The notes beneath the pieces were generated by a model. It searched no databases. It saw only the letters and a program-made list of their open reading frames with translations, and was not told the origin of the DNA. From Actinophytocola oryzae (lineage in GTDB: Bacteria; Actinomycetota; Actinomycetes; Mycobacteriales; Pseudonocardiaceae): DNA of 64,000 nucleotides. Positions 16,511 through 24,944 of the stretch are shown here, piece after piece (the first letter of the stretch is position 1; each line of letters starts with the position of its first letter). Location of the stretch: assembly GCF_004364325.1 (NCBI RefSeq), contig NZ_SOCP01000011.1:305621-369620 (forward strand), in the 5' to 3' direction. The position numbers and the translations under genes are program-made.

Positions 16511-16885
16511 TTAGGCGACCTCGTGGCCTGCCTCGCGGAGCGCCTCGACGGCGCGGTCGAGGTCGGTGGCGGGCACCAGCACGTGGTCGGTGTCGTAGGT
16601 CGAGACGGCGAGGATGGTGACGCCCGCCGCGGCCAGCTCGCCGGCCATGGCCGCCATGATGCCGGTGAGGTCGAACTCGAGCGGGCCCCGGACGGTCAAC
16701 AGCCGCCACCCCGGCCTGCTGTCCTCGCTCGGCGGCGCCGCACTCGACGGGCAGATCACCGACATCCCGTCGGCCGTGGTGGTGACCGAGACCAGACCGG
16801 ACGTCCGGATGCCGGGCAGCTCACCCTGCGGCAGGCGCGTGATCGTGTACTCCCCCGGCGCGACGTCGACGACGAGCCGCTTCAC
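16511..16885 (-). CDS. ACT-domain protein (CASTOR/ACT_7-like)
   Basis: 124 residues with two ACT-like halves. The first is VKRLVVDVAPGEYTITRLPQ and the GLVSVTTTADGMSVICPSS strand-loop; the second is WRLLTVRGPLEFDLTGIMA and GVTILAVSTYDTDHVLVPAT. The fold usually binds amino acids. The GTG at 16885 lies 5 bp after the thyX stop with a GAAGG element inside the thyX end, so it is probably translated from the thyX message. Function is unknown; an amino-acid sensing role is only a family-based guess. Confidence 0.82.
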   Translation of the reverse strand: MKRLVVDVAPGEYTITRLPQGELPGIRTSGLVSVTTTADGMSVICPSSAAPPSEDSRPGWRLLTVRGPLEFDLTGIMAAMAGELAAAGVTILAVSTYDTDHVLVPATDLDRAVEALREAGHEVA

Positions 16886-16890
16886 CCGCG

Positions 16891-17643
16891 TCAGCCTTCG
16901 GTGACGAAGGGGCTGGACGCGACCTCTGTGCCGTCCGGCAGCGTGGACACCACGAAGTCGTCGAACACGTTCGTCGCGGCCTTCTGCAGCTGGCGCAGGC
17001 ACTCCACGGCCAGCTCGCGGATCTCGACGTCGGCGTGCTCGCTGGCCCGCATGGCGATGAAGTGGCGCCAGGCCCGGTAGTTGCCGGTCACGACGATGCG
17101 GGTCTCGGTCGCGTTCGGGAGCACCGCGCGGGCGGCCTGGCGGGCCTGCTTGCGGCGCAGGGTCGCGTTCGGGAGGTCGGCGAAGTGCTCCTCGAGGCCC
17201 TCGAGCAGCTCGGCGTACGCGGCGACGCTCGCCTCGGCCGCGGCGAGGAACCTCTCGTGCAGCACGGGGTCGCTCGCGATGACGGACGGCTCGACCATGG
17301 CTGCGTTGCGCTCGGGGACGTACCGTTGGGAGAGCTGCGAGTAGGAGAAGTGGCGGTGGCGGATCAGCTCGTGGGTCAGCGAGCGGGAGATGCCGGAGAT
17401 GTAGAAGCTGACGGTGCCGTGCTCGAGCACGGACAGGTGTCCGACCTCGAGGATGTGGCGCAGGTAGCCGGCGTTGGTCGCGGTGGCCGGGTTGGGCTTC
17501 TTCCACGACTGGTAGCACGCCCGGCCCGCGAACTCGGCGAGCGCCTCGCCACCCTCCGCGTCGGTCGACCACGGCACGTCCTCCGGCGGGAAGAACTCCG
17601 TCTTCGCGATCAGCTGGACCCTGGGCGACACCGTCTCCGTCAT
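16891..17643 (-). CDS. thyX: Flavin-dependent thymidylate synthase
   Basis: 250-residue ThyX, which makes dTMP from dUMP using FAD, NADPH and methylene-tetrahydrofolate. The signature RHRX7S is present as RHRHFSYSQLSQR (Arg95 to Ser105). Other conserved blocks are EFAGRACYQSW, LEHGTVSFYISGISRSLTHE and RAWRHFIAMRASEHAD. ATG 17643 (MTETVSPRVQLI) matches the actinobacterial N-terminus. ThyX near dapA/rnj is also the mycobacterial order (Rv2754c-Rv2752c), here split by the kinase and dinB2 genes. Confidence 0.97.
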   Translation of the reverse strand: MTETVSPRVQLIAKTEFFPPEDVPWSTDAEGGEALAEFAGRACYQSWKKPNPATATNAGYLRHILEVGHLSVLEHGTVSFYISGISRSLTHELIRHRHFSYSQLSQRYVPERNAAMVEPSVIASDPVLHERFLAAAEASVAAYAELLEGLEEHFADLPNATLRRKQARQAARAVLPNATETRIVVTGNYRAWRHFIAMRASEHADVEIRELAVECLRQLQKAATNVFDDFVVSTLPDGTEVASSPFVTEG

Positions 17644-17722
17644 GCCGAAGAGCGTAACCGCCGGACTCGGGTGCCCGGGTGAACGACTCGTCGCCGATGG
17701 TGCTGTCACCGCCGACACTTGC

Positions 17723-17743
17723 GTGATGTCAGATGTGGTGTCA
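17723..17743. promoter_or_regulatory. Direct-repeat operator upstream of the RHH gene
   Basis: GTGATGTCA (17723-17731) and GTGGTGTCA (17735-17743) are direct repeats with a 12-bp period, ending 10 bp before the ATG of a ribbon-helix-helix protein gene. Tandem direct half-sites at about one helical turn suit RHH dimers, so autoregulation is likely. Confidence 0.5.
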
Positions 17744-17753
17744 ACATGGCACC

Positions 17754-18290
17754 ATGGATCTCACACCGTATATCGCCTCGTTGCGGGAGGATCTCGTCAC
17801 AGCCGCGTCTGCCGGCGACGAGAACACCCGTCGCGCGGCCGAGGTGCTCGCGGCGGCCCTGGAGCCTGCCGCACGCCTCGCCATCATGACCGCGCTGTCC
17901 GACCTGGCCGCCGAGGTGACCGCGTCGCTGGACGACCACGTGGTCGACGTCCGGCTCGCCGGACGGGACGTGCAGGTCGTCGTCACCGGCAGGGGGACGC
18001 CGCACGACGACCCGCGCACGGAGGACGTGCCACCCGTCGACGAGTCCGGCGACATGAGCCGGATGACGCTGCGGCTGTTCGAGCAGCTCAAGGCCAAGGC
18101 CGAGCAGGCGGCGTCGGCGCAGGGGGTGTCGCTGAACACCTTCGTGCAGCAGGCCGTCCAGGGGGCACTGCACCGCAAGGGCGGCGGTTTCGGCGGCGGC
18201 AAGGACTGGAGCCGCGAGTGGAACCGCGGCGGCTGGGGCGGGGGCCCCGAACGCGGGTCGAACAGGGTGCACGGCTGGTACGAGGGGTGA
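17754..18290 (+). CDS. HicB-like ribbon-helix-helix protein
   Basis: 178 residues. The N-terminal half (MDLTPYIASLREDLVTAASA to VDVRLAGRDVQVVV) is helical then a short beta unit. The middle MSRMTLRLFEQLKAKAEQA plus GVSLNTFVQQAVQGAL is a ribbon-helix-helix DNA-binding unit of HicB type. The tail is Gly/Trp/Arg-rich (GGGFGGGKDW, NRGGWGGG). It is followed 7 bp later by a DUF4097 gene, a pairing common in actinobacteria. There is no HicA-like toxin nearby, so it is better seen as a repressor of this operon than a toxin-antitoxin antitoxin. Confidence 0.75.
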   Translation: MDLTPYIASLREDLVTAASAGDENTRRAAEVLAAALEPAARLAIMTALSDLAAEVTASLDDHVVDVRLAGRDVQVVVTGRGTPHDDPRTEDVPPVDESGDMSRMTLRLFEQLKAKAEQAASAQGVSLNTFVQQAVQGALHRKGGGFGGGKDWSREWNRGGWGGGPERGSNRVHGWYEG

Positions 18291-18297
18291 GGTAGCG

Positions 18298-19218
18298 GTG
18301 ACCGAGGGAACCGAGGACAAGGTTGTGCGGCGGCAGAGCTTCGAGGCCGAGGGGCCGGTCGAGCTGGACCTCGGGACAGGGGGCGGCACGATCACGGTTC
18401 GTCTGGTCGACGAGCCGGGGGTACACGTCGAGGTCAGGCACGACCCGGGGGCGGGCAGCCCGTGGGCGCAGGGCCTGACCAGCATCATGAGCTGGGTGAA
18501 CACACAGTTCCCGCAGTTCGGCGGCCAGTTCGGCGAGACGGTGCCCGCCGACTCCAGCGCCGAGGCCGAGGCCGTGCGGCAGACCCGCGTGGACTACGCC
18601 GCGGGCAGGCTCGTGGTCCGGACCCCGAAGGAGATGCAGCTGCGCAACGTGCCGATCGCCGTGTCCGTGCAGGCGCCGGCCGGGTCGCACGTCGAGGCGT
18701 CCAGTGGCGCCGGGCACGTGACCGTCTCGGGCCGTGCGGGGCGTCTCGCGCTGCACACGGGCTCGGGCCGCATCACGACGGACCAGGCCGAGGGCTCGGC
18801 GAAGGTCGACACGGGCTCCGGCACGGTCCGCCTGGGGCCGATGGTCGCGGGCCTGCGGGCCAAGTCGGGCACGGGCGACATCGAGGTGTCCGCCATCGGA
18901 GCTGCCAGCACGGTCGTGACCGGCAGCGGCGACGTCTGGCTCGGCGCGGTGACCGGTGACGTCCTCGCGCGCACCGGGAGTGGCAGGGTGACCATCGCGA
19001 ACGCCGCGTCCGGGGAGTTGGAGCTGCACACCGGGTCCGGTGCCATCCACGTCGGTGTCCGCAGGGGGAGTCCGGCGGAGGTCGACCTGTCGTCCGGCTC
19101 GGGTGAGGTCCGCAGTGAGCTGGAACTGACGAACTCGCCGCCGGTGAGCAAGCCCGCGCTGCGTGTCCGGGGCCGGAGCGGCTCCGGCGGCGCACTGGTC
19201 ACGACGGCCGCCGAGTAG
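18298..19218 (+). CDS. DUF4097-family beta-repeat protein
   Basis: 306 residues made of short repeated strands typical of DUF4097: SGRITTDQAEG, KVDTGSGTVRLG, AKSGTGDIEVSAIG, VVTGSGDVWLGAVTGDV, ARTGSGRVTIANA, LHTGSGAIHVGV. The recurring TGSGxI/V units predict a right-handed beta-solenoid. There is no signal peptide or membrane helix. GTG 18298 follows GAGG at the end of the RHH gene. The family has no defined biochemical role; the operon suggests a regulated intracellular scaffold or stress protein (inference). Confidence 0.85.
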   Translation: MTEGTEDKVVRRQSFEAEGPVELDLGTGGGTITVRLVDEPGVHVEVRHDPGAGSPWAQGLTSIMSWVNTQFPQFGGQFGETVPADSSAEAEAVRQTRVDYAAGRLVVRTPKEMQLRNVPIAVSVQAPAGSHVEASSGAGHVTVSGRAGRLALHTGSGRITTDQAEGSAKVDTGSGTVRLGPMVAGLRAKSGTGDIEVSAIGAASTVVTGSGDVWLGAVTGDVLARTGSGRVTIANAASGELELHTGSGAIHVGVRRGSPAEVDLSSGSGEVRSELELTNSPPVSKPALRVRGRSGSGGALVTTAAE

Positions 19219-19247
19219 GGCGCCCACCGAGCCCGACCGAGGGGCTG

Positions 19248-19292
19248 GCCTGGGTGGTGCCTCCGCTCCCAGCGCGGCGGCGCCGCCCAGGC
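19248..19292. terminator. Hairpin between convergent DUF4097 and anchored-protein genes
   Basis: GCCTGGGTGGTGCC (19248-19261) pairs with GGCGCCGCCCAGGC (19279-19292), a 14-bp stem with two G-T type mismatches and a 17-nt loop, centrally placed in the convergent gap. Confidence 0.6.
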
Positions 19293-19316
19293 CTCTTCGG
19301 CGGGTCGACCTGGCGG

Positions 19317-20273
19317 TCAGCAGTTCGAGGTGGTCGGGATCGGGACGTCGGGGTCGAAGGCCCTCGTGCTGTCCATGGTGTCGGCGCCCGGTTTCGGTGG
19401 CTCGCTGTAGCCGGGGGCGAGTTCGCCTCGTTCGTAGGCGTCGCAGGCCATCGCGTAGCCGAAGCCCTGGATCGAGGTCAGCCAGACGCCCTGGTCCTCG
19501 GGGGTCCAGCGCTCGTCGGTGATCGTGTAGTCGGTCTCGAAGCGGTCCACCGTCACGATCTCCATCGGGTTGGTGATCTCGTCCGGGTCCTCGGGTGCGA
19601 AGGCGTAGGCGAACACGTAGTTCGTGTGCACCACGAGCGCACCGTCCGGGGCCTGCTCCGCCGACATGGTGCCCGTCACCTTCGGCGGGACCGGCAGCAG
19701 CGTGAAGCCGTCCGCGACTCGGGTCGCCGTCAGGTAGGCGTTCTGGGACGGGGTCGACAGGTCCACCTCGGACCGGGCCCTCGGCGCCAGGAGCGTCAGT
19801 ACGCGGCCGAAGTCGTGGCCGGTCAGCACGGCGGGATCCAGACGCTCGGTCACCAGCAGTTGCCGGACACGCTCGAAGCCCGCTGCCACCTGGTCGGCCC
19901 CGTACGAGCCCACCGGTGCGGCGGCCGGCGGCGCTATGCCCGCCACGCCATCCGCCCAGTCGGCGGCCGGTGTGCCCGTGAACGGGTGCGCCAGGTCCAC
20001 GCTCGGCGACTCGGCCACCAGCGTGTTCCTGACGGTCGGAGCCGCATCCGGACGCGCGCGGTCCACCAGTGCCACACTCGCCGCCACCAGCGCCGCCAGG
20101 ACGCCGACCACCACCAACACGGTTCGGTTTCGGCGCAGGAACGACGGCGCCGCCGGCATGTCGAACGCCTGGCGTTGCCTTCGTCGTGCCTCCGCCTGGG
20201 CCGCTCGCTGGTCCTTCCTGGACAGCCTCAGGTTCTGTAAGTCAGGGTGATCGTCGAGATCGTCGGTGTTCAC
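19317..20273 (-). CDS. Membrane-anchored protein of unknown function
   Basis: 318 residues. A charged cytoplasmic N-terminus (LRLSRKDQRAAQAEARRRQR) precedes one helix (TVLVVVGVLAALVAASVALV, near residues 50-72) and a large outside domain of about 240 residues. That domain includes ADQVAAGFERVRQLLVTERL and EIVTVDRFETDYTITDERW, and ends with two cysteines (YAMACDAYERGE and the terminal TTSNC). No enzyme motif is visible. Its start is 37 bp after the stop of the YcaQ-type glycosylase gene on the same strand, so the two may be co-transcribed. Confidence 0.8.
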   Translation of the reverse strand: MNTDDLDDHPDLQNLRLSRKDQRAAQAEARRRQRQAFDMPAAPSFLRRNRTVLVVVGVLAALVAASVALVDRARPDAAPTVRNTLVAESPSVDLAHPFTGTPAADWADGVAGIAPPAAAPVGSYGADQVAAGFERVRQLLVTERLDPAVLTGHDFGRVLTLLAPRARSEVDLSTPSQNAYLTATRVADGFTLLPVPPKVTGTMSAEQAPDGALVVHTNYVFAYAFAPEDPDEITNPMEIVTVDRFETDYTITDERWTPEDQGVWLTSIQGFGYAMACDAYERGELAPGYSEPPKPGADTMDSTRAFDPDVPIPTTSNC

Positions 20274-20310
20274 GTGGCCCCCACAGCGTTTTCAGGTGCG
20301 CGACCCTAGC

Positions 20311-21558
20311 TCACCCGCTCGCCGCCAGAGCGGCGCCCACCTCCTTCACCAGGTTGCCGTTCGGGCCGGCGACCACCTCGTCCAGGCCCAGCCAGTCGGC
20401 CATCGACCGCAGCTCTGCCGCCAGCTCCACGCCCACCCGCCTGGTATCCACGCCGGGTTCCGCGAACACGCCGCGGGCGCGCAGCACCCCCGCGGGGCGG
20501 TCGGTCTTCAGGTCCACCCTCCCCACCAGCTCGCCGTCCAGCAGGAACGGGAAGACGTAGTAGCCGTACACGCGCTTGGGCTCCGGCACGTAGATCTCGA
20601 TGCGGTAGTGGAAGTCGAAGATCCGTTCGGTTCGCTCGCGGCGCCAGATCAGGGGATCGAACGGGCACAGCAGCGCCCGGCCCGTGATGCCACGAGGCGT
20701 GCGCGCGTCGACGTGCCGGTACGCGGGGTGGCGCCAGCCCGCGACCGTCACCGCCTCGACCAGCCCCTCCTCGACCAGGTCGAACAGGGCCGCCTTGCTG
20801 CGCTCGGGCGGCAGGCGGTAGTAGTCCCGCAGGTCCGGTTCGGTGCCGACGCCGTGCGCCACCGCGGCGCCCAGCATCAGCCGTCGCGCGGCCTCGTCGT
20901 CGGGGACCGGCGGTGCGGACAGCACCTCGGGCGGGAGCACCCGCTCGGGTAAGTCGTACAGGCGCTGGAAGCTGCGGCGTGTTCCGGTCGTCAGCTCGCC
21001 GGTCGAGAACAGCCACTCGCAGGCGTGCTTGACGTCCGAGCGGTTCCACCAGCCGCCCGGCGCCTTCCTGGCCTGTGCCCTGGTCAGGCCCAGCTCGTCC
21101 TCCAGCGCGCCAGCCCCGACCGGACCCAGCTCCTTGACCGCGGCCAGCACGTCGGCGAACAGGCCGGGGGCACGCTTGAGCAGCGCGGCGTACCGGTGGG
21201 CGTACTTGGCCTCGAAGTGCCTCATCCGCCACCGGAACAGCGGCCAGTCCTCGACCGGGAGCAGGCTCGCCTCGTGTGCCCAGTACTCGACCAGTAACCG
21301 AGGGCGGCGCGCCCGGTGCGTCCACGCGGCCTCGTCCAGCAGGTCGACCGGGTAGGCACCCAGCCTGCTGAACAGCGGCATGTAGTGCGCACGGACCGCG
21401 ACGTTCACCGAGTCGAGCTGGATCAGCCGCACCCGGTCGAGCACCCTGCGCAGGTGTCGCCGTGACACCTCTCCCCCGGGCCGGGCATCGGTGAAGCCCT
21501 GCGCGCCCAGCGCGATCCGCCGCGCGGCGTCGGCGCTGAGCGTGGTCGTGACGTTCAT
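20311..21558 (-). CDS. YcaQ/AlkX-type DNA glycosylase (HTH_42 superfamily)
   Basis: 415 residues of the winged-helix HTH_42 superfamily. The catalytic motif region reads RLIQLDSVNVAVRAHYMPLF, giving a Q-hydrophobic-D motif (Gln47-Leu48-Asp49). E. coli YcaQ (AlkX), which unhooks interstrand crosslinks, has QxD, while the Streptomyces self-resistance enzymes AlkZ have QxQ. Later blocks are EYWAHEASLLPVEDWPLFRWR, ALLCPFDPLIWRRERTERIF and YGYYVFPFLLDGELVGRVDLK (each typical). It lies 37 bp downstream of a kinase gene on the same strand. A general repair role is more likely than resistance to one antibiotic. Confidence 0.85.
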   Translation of the reverse strand: MNVTTTLSADAARRIALGAQGFTDARPGGEVSRRHLRRVLDRVRLIQLDSVNVAVRAHYMPLFSRLGAYPVDLLDEAAWTHRARRPRLLVEYWAHEASLLPVEDWPLFRWRMRHFEAKYAHRYAALLKRAPGLFADVLAAVKELGPVGAGALEDELGLTRAQARKAPGGWWNRSDVKHACEWLFSTGELTTGTRRSFQRLYDLPERVLPPEVLSAPPVPDDEAARRLMLGAAVAHGVGTEPDLRDYYRLPPERSKAALFDLVEEGLVEAVTVAGWRHPAYRHVDARTPRGITGRALLCPFDPLIWRRERTERIFDFHYRIEIYVPEPKRVYGYYVFPFLLDGELVGRVDLKTDRPAGVLRARGVFAEPGVDTRRVGVELAAELRSMADWLGLDEVVAGPNGNLVKEVGAALAASG

Positions 21559-21595
21559 GACGGACACGATCGCACGGAGCACCGACAAAAAGGAC

Positions 21596-23128
21596 TCAGC
21601 GGGGGCGGAAGGCCGATCCCTGGATCGTCCCGATCTCGGTGATCGTGGCCACGCAGCGGTAGACACCCAGCTCCGTGGACCTGTCGTCCGAGGACGGCGG
21701 CAGGACCTCCGGCTTCCACCGCTCCGGCCCGTACTGCAACGCGTCCCCGTACCGCGACGCCAGCAGCGTGTCCATCGAGCACACCTTCTGCACGACGGGG
21801 TGCGCCTCGAGCACGTCCGCGTACGGGTCCGCGACGTCGCCGGGCACCAGCGCGATCGCGTACGTCTCGTAGACGTGCCCCTGGTCGCAGGGCAGCCTGC
21901 GGATGCTCTCGATCTCGCCGTTGATCACGACCATGCCCGACCAGCACTCGGCCTTCTCCACGCACGCGGCCTGCGCGTCCTTGATCCCGGCCGCCGGACA
22001 CCCCTCGGTCACCGTCCGGACGCCGTAGGTCTCGGTCGGCGTCTTCGTGGGGCTCGTCGTCGTGGGGTTGATCGTGTCGGCCGCCCCGTGGCCCCCGCCA
22101 CCGGTGTCGCGCAACGCGAAGTACCAGACCCCCGTCACCACCAGCACGGCCGCGAGCGCGGCACCCACCCAGATCCCGACCCTGCCCGCGCGGCGGGACG
22201 GGGGCGGCGTCGGGTGCTGGGCCACCGGGTACTGCGGCGGCATCCCGCCCGGTGGGGTCGGCGGCGGGTACCTCGGCGTGGCCGCCGTCATGACCGGCGA
22301 CGTCACCGCGTGCCGGGGGCTCGGGAGGTCACCCACGTTGAGCTGCGACAGGTCCGCCCGCAGGGCCGCGGCGTCCTGGTACCGGTGCGCCGGGTCCCTG
22401 GCGAGCCCCCGCCGCAGCACCGCCATGAACTGCGGCGGCACGCCCGGCAGGTCGTCGAGCGGCGTGTCGTGCAGCCGGATGATCTCCGGCAGGCTCAGCT
22501 CGCGGTCGGCCGGGTAACGCGGCGGGTGGCCGCTGAGCAACGTGTAGAGCGTCGCGGCCAGCGCGTACACGTCCGACCGCGGCGTCGGCGGCACCAGGTG
22601 GAACTGCTCGGGCGCCGCGTAGGCCGGGGTCAGTGCCTCCAGCGTGACCGACGTGTCCCGGCCGGTCTCCATCAGCGCGGCGAGGCCGAAGTCGGACAGC
22701 GCCACCGTGCCGTACCGCTTGACCAGGATGTTGCCCGGCTTGATGTCCCGGTGCAGCACGCCGAGGTCGTGCGCGGCGGCCAGCGCGTCCGCGATCCTCT
22801 GGCCGATCTCGGCGACGTCGCGGGGCGCCATGGGGCCGCGATCGGCGAGCGACCCGCCGGAGCAGAGCTCCATCACGATGTAGGGCCGCGAGTCCGGCAG
22901 CACGCCCGCGTCGTAGATCTCCACCACGTGCGGGTGCCCCGAGAGCCGCCCGGCGGCCCTGACCTCGCGGAGGAACCGGCGCTGGTCGCGGTCGTCGAGG
23001 ATCACCCGCGTGTCGACCTTGATCGCGACCTCACGGTCGATCGTGAGGTGGCGGGCGCGGTACACCACGCCGAAACCGCCGCGTCCCAGCACGTCGGCGA
23101 TCTGGTAGCCGGGGACGGAGACGGTCAC
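21596..23128 (-). CDS. Membrane Ser/Thr protein kinase (third copy)
   Basis: 510 residues from GTG 23128. Kinase motifs are GRGGFGVVYRARH, VAIK (Lys37), HRDIKPGN (Asp128) and LSDFGLAALME. A Pro-rich linker (PRYPPPTPPGGMPPQYPV) and one helix (IWVGAALAAVLVVTGVWYFA) lead to a cysteine-containing outside region: VTEGCPAAG, AACVEKAECW, LPCDQGHVYET, QKVCSMD, YRCVATI. It is more distant from the other two kinases but has the same architecture. It precedes the YcaQ-type gene by 37 bp and is divergent from a GNAT gene with 90 bp between starts. Confidence 0.92.
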   Translation of the reverse strand: MTVSVPGYQIADVLGRGGFGVVYRARHLTIDREVAIKVDTRVILDDRDQRRFLREVRAAGRLSGHPHVVEIYDAGVLPDSRPYIVMELCSGGSLADRGPMAPRDVAEIGQRIADALAAAHDLGVLHRDIKPGNILVKRYGTVALSDFGLAALMETGRDTSVTLEALTPAYAAPEQFHLVPPTPRSDVYALAATLYTLLSGHPPRYPADRELSLPEIIRLHDTPLDDLPGVPPQFMAVLRRGLARDPAHRYQDAAALRADLSQLNVGDLPSPRHAVTSPVMTAATPRYPPPTPPGGMPPQYPVAQHPTPPPSRRAGRVGIWVGAALAAVLVVTGVWYFALRDTGGGGHGAADTINPTTTSPTKTPTETYGVRTVTEGCPAAGIKDAQAACVEKAECWSGMVVINGEIESIRRLPCDQGHVYETYAIALVPGDVADPYADVLEAHPVVQKVCSMDTLLASRYGDALQYGPERWKPEVLPPSSDDRSTELGVYRCVATITEIGTIQGSAFRPR

Positions 23129-23218
23129 GGACGGAAGCGTAGCTGAGCAATATTCGCGATCGGCCCGGTATCGAACCTCGTGGTGGGCCCGTCGCCGAGA
23201 GCAACTAGTTTCGTCCGC

Positions 23219-23779
23219 ATGGCCGAAGCCTCCGTCCGCCTCGCCGAGCCCTCCGACGCCGTCGAGATCGCCCGCATCCAGGTCACCACCTGGCGGGCCG
23301 CCTACCGCGACCTGCTGCCCGCCGACGTGCTCGACGCCCTCGACGGCGCCGAGGCCGAGGAGACCTGGCGGCACACCATCGAGCAGGGCCCCGCCCGCGT
23401 GTTCGTGGCGACCGAGGGCCCGTGGCACGTCGGTTTCGTGGCCGCCGGGATGTCACCCCAGGACGAGTCCGCCGCGGCGGACGGGACGCCCGTGCCGGAC
23501 GCCGACCAGGTCGCGCTCGTCAGCACGCTGCTCGTCGAACCACGCTGGGGGCGCCGCGGCCACGGCGGCAGGCTGCTCGCCGCCGCATCGGCCGCGATGC
23601 GAAAGGACGGCCTGGCCAGGGGCATCAGCTGGGTCGCCGAGGCGGACAAGGCGTCGATGGGTTTCTGGGGGCTGGCCGGATGGGCGGCCGACGGCACGGT
23701 GCGTACCCTCGATGCCGGTGGCCGGCCGCTACGTGAGGTACGTATGACCGGCACGCTGAGTCTCGAACTCGAGAAATAA
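23219..23779 (+). CDS. GNAT family N-acetyltransferase
   Basis: 186 residues, one GNAT domain. It begins SVRLAEPSDAVEIARIQVTT and WRAAYRDLLPADVLDAL. The acetyl-CoA site is VSTLLVEPRWGRRGHGGRLLA, with the RxxGxG/A-like RRGHGG turn, followed by EADKASMGFWGLAGW. The substrate cannot be told. ATG 23219 is chosen because the canonical first strand follows it. A short imperfect hairpin (around 23782-23801) follows the stop and may end transcription. Confidence 0.85.
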   Translation: MAEASVRLAEPSDAVEIARIQVTTWRAAYRDLLPADVLDALDGAEAEETWRHTIEQGPARVFVATEGPWHVGFVAAGMSPQDESAAADGTPVPDADQVALVSTLLVEPRWGRRGHGGRLLAAASAAMRKDGLARGISWVAEADKASMGFWGLAGWAADGTVRTLDAGGRPLREVRMTGTLSLELEK

Positions 23780-23911
23780 GACACAACCGCATGGCGGTGT
23801 GCGACGTCTCCCTAGTGTGGGTGACCCGGTCGCCCGCTGTTCGCAGGAGTGGCCTCGAGCGGCCGAACGCTCGGGTACGCTGCTCGCCGTTCTCGACCTG
23901 GAGGTCTGCCG

Positions 23912-24421
23912 GTGATCGCGTGGCTCGGACTGACGCTCGGCGTCGCCTTCGGGTCCGCGCTGATCCCGCTGATCAGCATCGAGATCTTCCTGATCGGGCT
24001 GGTCGTGCAGCAGCCGCACATCCCGTGGCTGTGTCTCGGCGCGGTCGTCGCGATCGGGCAGGTCAGCGGCAAGCTGCTGTACTACTACGCGGCCAAGGGC
24101 GACCTGCACCTGCCGAACTTCATGCACCGCAAGCAGAAGATCGAGACGCCCCGCCAGGTCCGCTGGCACCGCAGGACGAAGCGGATCCGCATGTGGGTGG
24201 AAGCGTTGCGGGAGAAGTGTCACCGGCACCCTCGGTGGATGGTCGGCACCTACGGTGTCAGCTCGGTGCTCGGCCTGCCGCCGTTCATGGCGACGTCCGT
24301 GCTCGCCGGGATGGTGCGGATGAGCCTCGCGGCGTTCCTCGGGGCGGGCCTGGTCGGACGGTTCATCCGGTTCAGCGTGCTCGCCGCGTCACCCGCGATC
24401 TGCGCGGGATGGTTCTTCTAG
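23912..24421 (+). CDS. Small multi-pass membrane protein, unknown
   Basis: 169 residues from GTG 23912, with GAGG about 10 nt upstream. Helices are seen at IAWLGLTLGVAFGSALIPL, IFLIGLVVQQPHIPWLCLG and, after a basic loop (MHRKQKIETPRQVRWHRRTK), at TYGVSSVLGLPPFMATSVLA and FIRFSVLAASPAICAGWFF. The layout with a hydrophilic middle loop and GLPPF resembles short DedA/VTT-like proteins, but the match is weak. Its TAG stop interlocks with that of the convergent DUF4265 gene at 24418-24421. Confidence 0.7.
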   Translation: MIAWLGLTLGVAFGSALIPLISIEIFLIGLVVQQPHIPWLCLGAVVAIGQVSGKLLYYYAAKGDLHLPNFMHRKQKIETPRQVRWHRRTKRIRMWVEALREKCHRHPRWMVGTYGVSSVLGLPPFMATSVLAGMVRMSLAAFLGAGLVGRFIRFSVLAASPAICAGWFF

Positions 24422-24888
24422 GCGTCCGCCCACGCGTCGCCGATGCAGGCCTCCTCCCACGTCCAGCGCCTGTCCTTCTCGCCTTCACGTAAAAGACGCT
24501 TCACCGCGACCAGATCCGCGTCCGCGGGCACGTTGAGGGCGACGAGAGCCAGCGACGCGGCGCCCTCCCCGTCGACACCGAACGGTGCGAACGCGTCGAG
24601 CACCGCCTGCCGGTTGCCCTGCAACGGGCCGTCGTGGAACGGGATAACCCGAATAGTGCAGTTACCGGACCATTTGAGGGTCTTTCCGCCCCAGAGCACA
24701 CCCTCGTCGTCCTCGGTGACGGCAACAACGTCGTAACACGCGACATCGCGCACGAAGAACGGGATGTTGTCCAGCACGACCACGTTGTCCTGGCTCGTCG
24801 GGGTCGCCCACATCCGCTCGGCGGACACGGGCGGCCAACCCTCCGAGTCCTGCACCAATGCGAAGCTCACGCGCACCTGGTCGCTCAT
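24418..24888 (-). CDS. DUF4265-type protein
   Basis: 156 residues. RVSFALVQDSEGWPPVSAER, DNIPFFVRDVACYDVVAV and KTLKWSGNCTIRVIPFHDG match the DUF4265 pattern (a small cytoplasmic domain of unknown role). The tail RRWTWEEACIGDAW is well conserved among actinobacterial members. ATG 24888 was chosen as the first methionine before the domain. It lies 56 bp downstream of the MauE-like gene on the same strand and may be the last gene of that operon. Stops overlap with the convergent membrane-protein gene. Confidence 0.72.
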   Translation of the reverse strand: MSDQVRVSFALVQDSEGWPPVSAERMWATPTSQDNVVVLDNIPFFVRDVACYDVVAVTEDDEGVLWGGKTLKWSGNCTIRVIPFHDGPLQGNRQAVLDAFAPFGVDGEGAASLALVALNVPADADLVAVKRLLREGEKDRRWTWEEACIGDAWADA

Positions 24889-24944
24889 GGCGCACAGTTT
24901 GTCGTACGGGCGGCGGAGCCGCAGATCCGCCACCCGTACGATTG

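Noticed and set aside
17754..19218. Toxin-antitoxin pair
   Set aside because: HicB-like fold only; the partner is a DUF4097 beta-repeat protein, not a HicA or other known toxin.
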